From Viola odorata (Eukaryota > Streptophyta > Magnoliopsida > Malpighiales > Violaceae): a stretch of DNA of 64,000 nucleotides. Below the pieces are notes generated by a model. That model had not been told where the DNA came from. It saw only the letters and a program-made list of their open reading frames with translations, and searched no databases. The stretch covers positions 692,001 through 756,000 of the forward strand of contig OY829540.1 in assembly GCA_963691705.1 (NCBI GenBank), written 5' to 3'. The first letter of the stretch is position 1; each line of letters starts with the position of its first letter. The position numbers and the translations under genes were made by a program. Positions 21,829-32,819 of this stretch are shown piece after piece.

Positions 21829-23084
21829 ATGGGAGGCGGAAAGGACAATAACGGCAATGAGTCTGACAAAGGACTGTTTTCACATCTTTCTGGTCACTAC
21901 CCACCTGGATCATACCCTCCTCACGGCTATCCTCCTCAACCATATCCTCCTCCACATGGATACCCACCTGCAGGTTATCCCCCTCCTGGTGGATACCCAC
22001 CTGCAGGTTATCCTCCTGGTGGATACCCACCTGCAGGTTATCCCCCTCCTGGTGGATACCCACCTGCAGGTTATCCTCCTCCTGGTGGATACCCACCTGC
22101 TGGCTATCCTCATCAAGGTGGCTATCCTCATTCAGGTTACCCACTGGCTGGTTATCCAGGCCCATCAGCACCACATCATTCAGGTATTTTTGATGACCTT
22201 TCTATGCTATTTTTACTGGACAGTATTTCCCTGTGATTGTCATATTGTTAATTTTATACAGTCTCTAGAGTTGGGCTTGTCTCTACTTCCAATCAGAAGT
22301 TTTAGACATTCGGTAGTGAATCGATAGAAGACCAGTTCCAGAATCCTTACCTTTTTCTTTTCCAAATAAATTGACTGTGCATACAACTGAATACATTGAT
22401 GGTGAGTATAAATCCATATTGGTTAAGTGGTTAGAGTGCTGTTTTTTGTTTCTGTCTAACACGCATTGAACCTGATAGATGTTTTCTTCATGTAGTTGTA
22501 TTTCTATCACACTCGACAACCTTCTACTAGAGGTGTTTTTCTATGCTACCACAGGTCATTAGGTTGATATGTTTGATAAGTTTGTCACCTTAGATTGAAC
22601 AAAACTATTCCATGTGTTGCTGTTACAAGCATATTGTGACACAATGTTTTTGTTTAACATAGTTTTAAGTGTTAATCTGACTTGTCCTTATGTGTTGCAT
22701 GTTAAGGCCTCTTGATCTTGATAGGTTCCGTTGATTAGTCCTAAGCATGGCTTTGATTCTTTTGCGGAGATCGTCTGTGCATTTCATTTATGTTGTTGAT
22801 TGAATGCTGATTTACTAAAAAAAAAAACACTGATGGTTACAGGGCATGGATCTGGTGGTATGGGGGCATTGTTAGCTGGAGGTGCAGCGGCTGCCGCTGC
22901 TGCTTATGGGGCTCACCATATGTCACATGGTGGTCATCATCTTGCACATGGGGGTTTTCATGGCTATGGTCATGGCTATGGTCGTGGAAAGTTCAAGCAT
23001 GGAAAGTTCAAGCATGGGAAGTTTGGTAAGCATGGGATGTTTGGGAAGCACAAGAGGGGGAAGTTCTTCAAGAGATGGAAGTGA
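21829..23084 (+). CDS. glycine-rich protein A3-like, XYPPX-repeat protein
   Basis: Two exons, 21829-22183 and 22843-23084, join in phase (CATCATTCAG|GGCATGGA) to give 198 residues. The N-terminus MGGGKDNNGNESDKGLFSHL leads into about ten XYPPX repeats (GYPPAGYPPPGGYPPAGYPP type), encoded by 30/33-bp DNA repeats. The second exon has a short Gly/Ala-rich hydrophobic stretch (GALLAGGAAAAAAAYGAHH), then Gly/His-rich sequence, and ends in a basic tail with repeated GKFKH units (KHKRGKFFKRWK). This layout, XYPPX then Ala-rich then GHGKFKHGKFK tail, is that of plant glycine-rich A3-like proteins, small and probably membrane-associated or self-associating. The biochemical role is not established. It lacks a signal peptide. 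The start is the first ATG after the leader intron acceptor. Confidence 0.88.
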
Positions 23085-24363
23085 TTCCTCCCCATCATGT
23101 TATCCTCAAATCTGCTTTCTCCCATAACTCTTTCAGTGTTTGTACTCGTAATTAGCTTCTGCATATGTTAATACCATGCAACTGCTCTATAATATGGTGC
23201 TTTCATTTCATGTGTGTGTATATATATATATATTATTATGTCTGAGCAATTCCATTATGGGAAGTTGTCACTGTAGGAATGGTATTTTTGTATTTACTGC
23301 AATGTCTCAGATTGCTTGGACTTGGGGGCTTTTGGAGGTCTGTCGTCTTAGGCACAGACACTATAATTGATGGGGCTGTTTCTCTTTGGCTGAGACTGTT
23401 GCATAGTTGGTCTGCTATTATCCAGGTTTAACAGTAACACGCGTGTGTACACACAGTACAGACCTTTTGCTTGTTTTCCTGTCGTTCGGTTTAACCCTTG
23501 GTTTAGATTATAATTAGATGAGCTGTTTTATACAGTACGTTTATAGCCATGTCATTGTCAACAATTTTTTAAAAGATTTTTTATCTGCTTGAAGAAGGAA
23601 AAATGAAGAAGCAAGTTTTTGAGCATTCATTTTTCAAGATTTCCAGTTGGTGTGAAAAACATTCTAACATTCACATTTCACAAGACAAATGCGCCGTAAA
23701 AGTCAATGGTCAATGCTTACAAAGAGGAGTATAATACCCTGCCATCCTAGCATACATTACACACTATACACACCAGAAGTCATTAAGCTTATCCTCTTTG
23801 CTGTCTTGCTTGCATGTTCCGATGGTTAGAGTGGTTTAATAAATGGGTCCCAGAAGCTCATGCCTCCACATGTAAATGGAAGCTGTCCACATCCATTGAT
23901 ATTTGAGTTTTGGCAATGACGCAGTGTTTGTCAATCCAAAACAAAAGTTGTGCTCCTTCCATTTCTGCGTGAGAATTGCAAGCGGTGTTCAAAAAACCGA
24001 ACCGTGAAAATTGTTAGGAGTTTTCAAAAATCAAACCGAACTAATTAGTTTGGTTCAATTTTTTTTTTTGAAAATTGTACGAGTAAAATTGAGATCGGAT
24101 CGAATTGAAACGGTTTAATCTGATTTTACTTTTATAAAAAAACTGCAGATCGGGCCTTAAATTAGATCATTATGATAGCCTATTCATATTCATATTTGTA
24201 GTTGTAGTTGTAGTTTTTCCTTTTATTTTAATTTATAGCTTACAAGTCAAAAAAATTGTTAGAAGTTAGCTGTTTTTTTAAGACAAACAAAATAGTTTCA
24301 AATAATTAAAACACTAATTTTAATTTAAAGCTTAAAAGTCTAGTAATTTGAAAAGATACAAAA
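23085..24363. other. 3' UTR of the XYPPX gene and intergenic DNA
   Basis: The first few hundred bases are probably 3' untranslated sequence, and a TATATA run lies at about 23220-23233. From about 23990 a GGTTCGGTTTG-rich stretch with A/T runs may be a MITE fragment. No gene is seen. Confidence 0.5.
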
Positions 24364-25579
24364 GATGTTTTGATATCCAATATTTTTGGGGGTTAATTAG
24401 GACACTTATACTCAATATTTACTCCATTGGACATTTTGACACCTAACATTACCCATATTGGACAATTTGACACACACGACCCAATTTTTCAACTTACGGT
24501 GTTAACTTCTAATTTTTTCCGTTAGTTTCATTAAAAGAATGATAAAAAAATAATTATAAACCTATAAGTCACATAAAAATTATTAAAAATCACAAAAATA
24601 ATTATAAAATAGTAGTAGTGTTAAAAAAATAAACTTTCTCCTTTCTGTTACTTTTCTTTGCACGACACAACACAACTACGATCTTCTCTATTCACCTTTT
24701 TCTTTTTCACATCGTTATCGTTATAAAATCATAAGTACATATAAAACCCTTTAAAATGGTGCCGGAAGCGCTATCAACGACCAAGCATCGCCGGTCAGAT
24801 AAATAAAAATAATTATAATTGCGGTTGTGTTTAAAAAAACTAAAAAAACACCTTTTTCTTTTATCGGAAAGCTAAGTTGAAAATGGCGGTTGTAATTAGG
24901 GAAATAAGTTTATTTACTAATTTCATTTTTATTTGTAATAATTATGTCTATGCATTTCTAAATAATTATAATTTCTCTTCTATTATACTCTCTCCTTTTT
25001 TAATTAGTTGTCAATTTAGACTAAAAAAATTCTTTTTAAATAGTTATCTTATTTACATTTACTAGGAGGCTAGTTGGTATTTTTTAATTATAATTTTTAT
25101 TATTTTTATAAATTATAAAGTTTAAATCAATCAATTTAAAGTAAATTTATTTTTTATTGCTCAGTTTAAAGTGGAGTAATTAATATAGTAAAGAGAGATA
25201 ATTAGTGGAGTGTATTGATAACTGAAATCAATAATTGTCTTCGTATGTGTGACTCAGTTAAAACGATGACCTTTTGAAAAAGAAGGGAGTATAAGTTAAA
25301 AAATCATAATTTCAATTTTTAAATTTATTTTTAATTAGTTATTTCATGAATTATTATGTCATTTTTTAAGTTTTTTACTTGATTTTACATATTCTAAATT
25401 ATTTTATGTAATTTTCGACATCTTTATATTATTTTTCTTGAATTTTTATTATTTTATTTATTTATTATAAAATAATTTTTTAATGAAATTAACGGAAAAA
25501 GGTTACAAACTAACAATGTTAGTTGAAAAGTTGAGTATTTATGTGTGAAAATATCTAAGGTGTTGAATACCAAAACATC
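24364..25579. mobile_element. inverted-repeat DNA element (Mutator-like?), non-autonomous
   Basis: The left arm from 24364 (GATGTTTTGATATCCAA, later CAATTTTTCAACTTACGGTG and TTTTTTCCGTTAGTTTCATT) pairs with the right arm ending at 25579. Read on the minus strand, the right arm starts GATGTTTTGGTATTCAA and has CTCAACTTTTCAACTAAC and TTTTTCCGTTAATTTCATT. The arms are about 180 bp and imperfect. No target duplication was found. A Stowaway MITE lies within it. A related sequence lies at about 44815-44965. Confidence 0.5.
24988..25289. mobile_element. Stowaway MITE (Tc1/mariner type)
   Basis: TA duplications at 24986-24987 and 25290-25291. Ends CTCTCTCCTTTTTTAATTAG on the left and, on the minus strand, CTCCCTTCTTTTTCAAAAGG on the right. 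About 300 bp, non-coding. Confidence 0.75.
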
Positions 25580-27696
25580 TATCAGAGTAAATGTTGGTTG
25601 TCTATTCAACCCGAGATAAAAGTTGGGTGACAGAGTATAGAGTATACTAACTTACTAACCTTTTGTGCCAAAACGTCTTTTGCCAATAATATTATGTACC
25701 CAAGGTCCGACCGTCCAAATCGGATGGTTCAATCGTGATACAGCTGAAATTTTTTCAGTTTAATTGCCTATCCAGTATCCAGTCTGCATAAGGAAGCAAA
25801 CCAGACTGAGGTCCGAGTCATCAATTTGTTGGTCGGACCAGTTTCGAAAATCTTCGACAAATGCGTTATAAAAAAGTATATATAGGAAAGTGTGATTAAT
25901 TTTTTCAACAAAAGTTTATGCTAATGTGCTGATAAAAAATTAAATAAATAAAGTCTAAGCTAATGTGTTGGTGCTTGGACATACAAATGGTGCCTTTACT
26001 TCTCTGCTAATTCTGTGTCCATCCTCAGCTTTCTGGCTCGATTGGAGCTTCTCCAAGTAAGATGTTGAGGTGCGTCTCCCTCGTTTTCTTGCTTTCCTGT
26101 GTTTTTAATTTTGTTCATGTGTTCAAAACTAGTTGGTGTTTGATGGAAATATGCCGGTGGGTAGTCCACTTCTTGCTCAATTTCGTTTCATCTATTCTGT
26201 TTGGCTGGTGGAGTTGAAAATGAAAATTTTGAATTCCAAAAGGTTAGAACTATGAAGCGATTCACTTCTTCGCTCAACTTTGCCGCTTTTGTGGTTTTGT
26301 GGTCAACGTTGGAGTGATATGGGTTTTTCTTTAATGTTGCAAAGTTCAACCGAGGAATCATCTAATTCGTTTTAGTGTTCAACTGACTATATCATAGCAT
26401 TCTCCTGCTCTATAACCTCTATCCATACATTCATGATTAGTCAAAGAGCCCATGACCCCAATTTTAGGAAATCTGACGAATCCCGCAACTTAAGACTTCT
26501 TAAAAACACTTTTATGCACCGATAACAATTGGGCAAAGTCAGGAGTTCCTCTATATGGAAATACTATGATTCCATTGATGATGGAGGCAGGCCGGTTGAT
26601 GGTGTACAAGAATTGTGATTTGTTCTATGCATTTTAACTCTTGAGTTGCATCATCCTGCTGGGAACTTATTTTGTACACTGCAGTTTAAGGAAATGTGAT
26701 CTTGCACCCTTAAATTTCCAGTTTTCTAATTCCTGTTGTCACAATTATTGAGGAAGAGTGTGAGAAAATGTAGTCTCTTGTTTTTATGATCTCCCAGGTG
26801 ATCCATTCTGGTTAGTTTGCCATGGTGGTATTCTTATAATCTTGATCCAATCCCATAAATGGATGCTCATGCATGTGCTGTTAAGGAATGGAAGTTAAAA
26901 ATTTTAGATTTTTCATGTAACATACAGGATGTGGGAGTATAAACTGTTACTAGCCTTCTGGATTCGGCTTGTTTTTGTACATGCTTTTGCGTATTCAGGG
27001 GAGAGAATATCGAATACACCCAGGGGATAAAACCTAGCATAGGGTCCTGGGTGTATACAATAGAAGGTTCTCTGTTAAAACTAGCTTCTATTGTATTGTT
27101 TGTGATGGACACTTCATCCGGGACATACAGGTGGGGTCTGGTACGTTTAAATATTTGGTACAGCAGGCTTACCCAGGCACTGAAATTTCGATCTTGTAAG
27201 TTTAGGATCTTCCTATCCTAGCATTGGAGCAATATTTTAGTTTCTCTTGTATTGTTTTTCGTTTTCCACTCCTGTAATGTCTTAAGCTTAGGTAACAATG
27301 AATGATGAAGCAAATTCTTCATTTCTTTATTTTGACACATTTTACTACTGGATTTGATATAGAATTTGGATTGACCAATAGACTGCATTATAAAATGCTG
27401 TAACAATTGTGTTATAACTTCTTTCGTGGGCATGCTTATAAACCTCCCAAGAAAAAAATCATAAATGTTAAGCAAGTGGAAGTGCTATTCTAGTGGTGTG
27501 AAATTCTCTCTCGAAAAGAAAAAAAGAGAAAAGAAAAAAGAAGGAGAAGCAATTGCATCCTATTCATTTAAGAGTGGACAGCTTTGTATTATTCCCTACT
27601 CATTTAACTCATTACTATATGTTATCAATGCAACAGAGTTCTTGAGCTGGCCAAGCACAGAGCCTTTGGTCCAATGATGAAAGATTTGTGACCAGA
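25580..27696 (+). promoter_or_regulatory. promoter, leader and probable leader intron of the DUF1005 gene
   Basis: A CT-rich leader-like stretch at about 25995-26056 ends CTTCTCCAA before GTAAGATG, a fair donor. The next 1.6 kb has no coding exon and lies just upstream of the ATG at 27697, so a long leader intron is likely. An A/G-rich run (GAAAAGAAAAAAAGAGAAAA) lies at about 27510-27545. The exact acceptor was not fixed. Confidence 0.4.
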
Positions 27697-29401
27697 ATGG
27701 ATCCTCAGGCTTTTACCAGGCTGTCAATAGGTTCCCTTGGGCTACGAGTTCCTGGAACAGCTTTAGAGTCTTTAAATTCTGGAATTCATGCACTCTCCTG
27801 TCCATGCATATGTAAGATACGGCTTCGAGGCTTCCCTGTTCAAACAACATCAGTTCCCTTAGTATCATCACCTGAAGCAATACCTGATACTCACAGCATT
27901 GCCTCGAACTTTTATCTTGAAGAATCTGATCTGAAGACCTTGTTGGCACCAGGCTGTTTCTACACTCATCATCCCTGTCTTGAGGTTGCTGTTTTCACAG
28001 GGAGAAAGGAGTCCCATTGTGGTGTTGGCATCAAAAGACAGCAGATAGGAACATTTAAGCTGGAGGTATGTCCTGAATGGGGTGAGGGTAAGGCAGCTGT
28101 TCTTTTTAATGGGTGGATAGGTATTGGAAAAAACAAGCAGGAGAGCAGGAAACCAGGTGCTGAGCTTCATTTGAGAGTGAAACTGGATCCGGATCCAAGA
28201 TATGTTTTCCAGTTTGAAGATGTAACCACATCAAGTCCTCAGATAGTTCAGCTTCAAGGCTCCATCAAACAGCCCATATTCAGCTGCAAGTTCAGTTGTG
28301 ACAGGTGATATGAATTATACAGTCACCTCGCTTTAGCAAACTACTAAATTTTGTTCCTTGTTTGTTATATTGATGAGACTGCCCCGATTGTTTTTGCTGC
28401 GGCTACACTGATTTTAGGATCTCTTTCCCGATTGAAATTCTCTGGCCAACAAAGTTTAATACATGCACGCACAGCCTGCAATGATGAATTTTGGAAAAGG
28501 AGAAGAACTGCACCTTGTTTATATACTATATTTGCTCTTCATCACGCATTCTGAGAAACCATTTTTTTTAGTACTAACCATTGTTTTTGCGTGCACTGGT
28601 TTAGCATCAGTTTATTGTTTGAGTAATTTCATCGGTTCCCTATAACCTAATAGGTTGCATCTATGAAGTTCCAAGTATTAGATGGTTGTTAAGGAAGCTT
28701 TTTTGCTATGAAATGACAGGGTAACCCAGATGGATCCGTTGAGCACCTATTGGTCAACTTCTGCAAATGGCGTCGAGCTGCAAAATGAAAGAAGAGAACG
28801 GAAAGGATGGAAGGTGAAGATACATGATCTCTCTGGCTCGGCTGTTGCGGCAGCCTTCATTACTACTCCATTTGTGCCATCGACAGGTTGTGATTGGGTT
28901 TCCAGGTCCAACCCAGGAGCTTGGTTGATTGTTCGTCCTGATGCTTGCAGGCCTGAGAGCTGGCAGCCGTGGGGGAAGCTAGAGGCATGGCGTGAGCGTG
29001 GCGTTAGAGACTCGATTTGCTGCAGATTTCACCTTTTGTCTGAAGGGCAGGAGGTGGGTGATGTGCTCATGTCAGAGATATTCATCAGTGCTGAAAAGGG
29101 TGGAGAGTTCTTCATAGACACTGACCGACGGATGTTAGGTGCAGCAACTCCTATACCAAGCCCACAAAGTAGTGGAGACTTTTCAGGATTGGGGTTAGCT
29201 GTGTGTGGTTTCGTCATGAGCTGTAGAGTGCTAGGGGAAGGGAAGCATAGCAAACCACTGGTTCAGTTGGCCATGAGGCATGTCACTTGTGTTGAAGATG
29301 CTGCAATCTTTATGGCACTAGCAGCAGCAGTTGATCTAAGCGTTGTGGCATGCAAACCATTCCGTAGGAAGCTCAGGAGAGGGTCTCGCGACTCAGTATG
29401 A
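27697..29401 (+). CDS. DUF1005 family protein
   Basis: Exons 27697-28304 and 28720-29401 join in phase (TGTGACAG|GGTAACC) to give 429 residues, the usual length of the family. It starts MDPQAFTRLSIGSLGLRVPG, the conserved DUF1005 start, and continues CICKIRLRGFPVQT. The end of exon 1 holds QLQGSIKQPIFSCKFSCDR. Exon 2 has RERKGWKVKIHDLSGSAVAA then AFITTPFVPSTGCDWVSRSN, PGAWLIVRP and LEAWRERG, all typical. The second ATG of the open frame is chosen because the family begins MDP. No signal peptide is seen; mid-protein hydrophobic stretches are short. DUF1005 proteins are plant-specific and have no firmly established biochemical function. Confidence 0.9.
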
Positions 29402-30514
29402 AAAAATTGCAGGTGATCAATTCTCATGAGCGAGAGAATGGTTCAACTTCACTAATCTGTCACTGTAAACTTGGGAATTGTGTAGAGATCTCATGTACTC
29501 ATCTGTTCCAGAATTTAAGGATGCATATTTATGAATGATATTTAGCCAAGGCTTCTAGCTGGGTAGTCTGTAGACTCTGTACTAACGTGGAAGAGTTTCT
29601 TCTGACGGATGTACATACTTTGCACTTTTTTTAGCATTGCCTACAGTTTTTTACACCCCAGCAGAACTGATGGGTATCAAGTGTTGTGGTGGCTAGCCTC
29701 ATCCTTGAAAACAGGACTTGGGGATTATGAGCTCTACCAATTATGAGCTCTTGGTAGACTATCCCAATTCGGAATATGAACCATAAAAGAAAGAAAAAGA
29801 AAATAGCAATCAGGTATGGAGTGAACATGATAAGGAACTGTCGTATTTTATGTCCAAATTTCTATACTGTCTGCATTATAGTGTTCGTATTCCTCTCGTA
29901 GTTAGCTCGGCGCTTTTTCCATTGCAAGGTATGGAACTTGCGATGTCCGAAAATGGATTATGGACACCCGTAACACCTCCATCTCAGATGGATTTGAAAT
30001 TTTGAAACACTACGTCGCCCTCCATTGCAATTGACTCTTGAGTGTTTTCTTTGGGAAGGGAATTAAAAAAGCACTTGTAATTGATTTCCAAATAGCATTC
30101 TACATAAAAAGAAACAACTTTTATTTGCCCTAAATTACAAATTGAGTTCAACTTTTTTCCTAGTTCCCCTATCATTATACTCTCAGAATTTGACGAATCA
30201 ACTGCGGTGGTAAGTAGTACTTTTTTGTTCCAGGGGTCATCATAATTCATAACAAGACAGCTGCAGTTTACAACGAGCATCAACGCCTTGCAGAGAAACT
30301 CAATTTGCAGCAGAAAACAAATGCCAAGACAGTTGATTTAATACCATCCTCAAAATATCATATTTCAGCGGATTCTAGCTTTGCATAAAGCAAAGTTCAC
30401 AAACTCATGAAAGTGCTAAGCCTACAAATTATGCACCTAGTTTGAGCAGGAAAATATACCACGCAAATTCATAAATCAATGTCAAACTCTTACAAGGAGA
30501 CGGTTAATATAGAT
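29402..30514. other. 3' UTRs of two convergent genes and intergenic DNA
   Basis: The DUF1005 gene (+) and the cofactor A gene (-) end toward each other here, about 1.1 kb apart. No further exon or repeat element could be supported. Confidence 0.55.
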
Positions 30515-31949
30515 TCAAACATGTGTTGTTTGAAACAATTGTTCAACCTCTGTGATAGTGCTTCGTGCATCCCCAACTTCTGGGCCTTCCTTATGATCAG
30601 ACTCCTCCAGCTCAGCCTGGAAATTGAATCCACATGTCATTTCCATATGAATGTACGAGAGAATGAAAACATAATAACTCCACTTGCCAATAGAAGAAAG
30701 GAAATTTTGTGCGCAAACATCTGTAGCAGAAGAAAAAAAAAAGAGTACAAAATTCTCCCGGGCTCAGCAAAAGATCATTACACAAATATGGTAAAGTCCT
30801 ACCAAGAAGCTAGTCTGATACATGTGCCAAGACGGGTCAGACAAACAAAAAATAAATTTGACTCTTGTTATGGTATTCCCGCTTAGCTGCTAGTTTAGCT
30901 TAGTCCATCATTCTAAGTTAATAAATCTCATAATTTACTCACAACAGGAGCTAACTTTTGCAGAATTGTAGGGCAACTCACGAGCTACAACATTTAATCA
31001 ACAGCATTTAAGTTGACAGCCAACTCATGATGTAATACTAACCAAAGTTCCTTTTAGGTCTGCAAGTGCAGCCTCAAGACGCTTGCGACAATCTGGTAGC
31101 ATCATTCTTGACTCAGCCAGCACATTTTCCTGTCCAAATCAACCAAGAAAAAAAAGGGTTCACATGCCAAAGTGGGAAAAGAACTACAAAAAACCTCATA
31201 ATATGAAACCAGTTCACTCATTGGATTTGAGTATCTATTTGGTATTCTACTGGAAAAGATCACCCGAAAGGGTGGAAGTTGTGGAAACTACTAGTTCAAA
31301 ACAAGGATGATGGTAGCAAATTCAATGACAAACCCCGTTTCTACAGCATAACTAAGAACAAGGGGATATCCTTTTCATTATGTTGCATTCTCAACATTTA
31401 AAATGAGAAGCCTAGGAAATGTATGCCGCTCAAATTAGCAAGTCTATGGATCTCCATTCGACATTGTTAAAGGAACAAAATAACTAAAACGGACCAAACC
31501 CTAACACATCCTTCATGTTTGTTATACTTATATCTTTCTTTCTCAGTCTCTCAACTAAGGAATGCGGAAAATTCTATATCTAATTATTTTAAAAAGAAGA
31601 AGAAAAAGTAACCAAAATATACCAAAAGAAGTACCCATCACTTTCCAGTATCTACAAAGATTGGTCAAGTGTACACTAAGTAGCAGAAGTAAAGCATTGG
31701 CAATGTATCGGGGGTTGCACTGCATTTGCATTCCTTCTGAGAAATCCCCAGGCGCCACGCAAAGGAAGGAATTGGAAAGAAAAATACCTGTTGCTTGAGG
31801 TCATAAGGGTCAGCTCCTTTCTCCTTCATGTCAGCAGTTTTAGCAGCTTCTCTCTCAACTTCTTTCTCGTAGGAATGCAACTCCTTCACTAGACGCTTGC
31901 AAGTGCTTGTCTTGATCTTTAGATTCCTGAAACTTGCAGCTCCAGCCAT
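30515..31949 (-). CDS. TFCA: tubulin-folding cofactor A (KIESEL type)
   Basis: Three exons on the minus strand, 31949-31788, 31129-31043 and 30616-30515, join in phase 0 to give 116 residues, close to plant cofactor A (about 113). Exon 1: MAGAASFRNLKIKTSTCKRL, then HSYEKEVEREAAKTADMKEK and DPYDLKQQ. Exon 2: ENVLAESRMMLPDCRKRLEA and LADLKGTL. Exon 3: AELEESDHKEGPEVGDARST and VEQLFQTTHV. The protein is an all-helical three-helix bundle that binds quasi-native beta-tubulin in the cytosol and works in alpha/beta-tubulin heterodimer formation. Loss in Arabidopsis (KIESEL) disturbs cell division and trichome shape. The in-frame codons upstream of the ATG at 31949 are treated as leader because relatives start near NLKIKT. 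A further leader exon may lie at 32110-32230. Confidence 0.93.
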
Positions 31950-32431
31950 GATTCCTTCCCTGTCTGCCCGTCTCTCGCTACTGTCCGTCTCTTCAACACA
32001 AACACTAATACCAACCCAAACACAGTCAAGCATATGATCAGTAATGAAGACAAAACGAAAATCACCCTTGACAATTTAATTTTGGCGAAATGGACTACAA
32101 ACCCTGAAAGCGATCACCTTCAGATTTGCAAGTTTTTGTTTGATAGCTTTGCCACTGATTGATTCTTTTGCTTGGAAGCGAGTTTGAGATTAGGTCTGGT
32201 CTGGGACTGGGACGAAGCGTGCGGCAGAAAGACGTTTTCAGCCCCACAACAACCACTCTCTTTCTAAATTAGCCCCGAAACTACCTACATCCGGCAAATA
32301 TACCCGAAAAAATCTCCACGGGGAAATCCTACCCTGGAGCCGTTACTTGGATAGTAAATAAACCCCTCTTACTTTTCCATCTATGTGCAAAAAATAAATG
32401 AAAAATTTATATTATATGTTGTTATATAATA
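31950..32431 (-). promoter_or_regulatory. TFCA: 5' leader and promoter region of the cofactor A gene
   Basis: Minus-strand sequence upstream of the ATG is CT-rich at about 31960-32000 and again around 32100-32260, fitting a leader with or without an intron. No TATA box was fixed. A Stowaway MITE lies just upstream. Confidence 0.4.
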
Positions 32432-32693
32432 CTCCCTTCGTTTACTTTTAAATGACTTTTTGGAATAGTAGAAAAATGTAAACCGTTGATTTACGGACTT
32501 ATTTTATTCCTCATTGTTTCATTTTTTTCTTTTAATTTCCACTCAAATTACCACACCATCATCAAATTGGGTTGATTCAACAAAAAAAATTTATCATTTG
32601 CACAAAATATATGCTTCGAAAAAGATAAAATGACAAGTACTCCAAACAGTAGAAAAACGTAGGAAAGTGACAATTAAAAGTAAACGGAGGGAG
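32432..32693. mobile_element. Stowaway MITE
   Basis: TA duplications at 32430-32431 and 32694-32695. Left end CTCCCTTCGTTTACTTTTAA; right end on the minus strand CTCCCTCCGTTTACTTTTAA. 262 bp, non-coding, typical Stowaway ends. Confidence 0.9.
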
Positions 32694-32819
32694 TAACACA
32701 AATATAATGTTGATGTAATGGTTAAAATTTCGTTGACCAACACACCGAAATTTAAAAAAATCGCTTTGAGAGGGTTTCTGGGATTTTTAAACCCCGCTTG
32801 GTGGGCGATCGTCGGGTGT

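Noticed and set aside
21960..22110. Regular direct repeats that might look like a CRISPR array
   Set aside because: Units are contiguous 30/33-bp coding repeats of an XYPPX protein with no unique spacers, in plant DNA.
21575..22174. Long minus-strand frame across the XYPPX gene (about 200 codons with repeated VGIHQEEDNLQ)
   Set aside because: It is the mirror of the 30/33-bp coding repeat on the plus strand; the plus frame has proper splice sites and a known family match.
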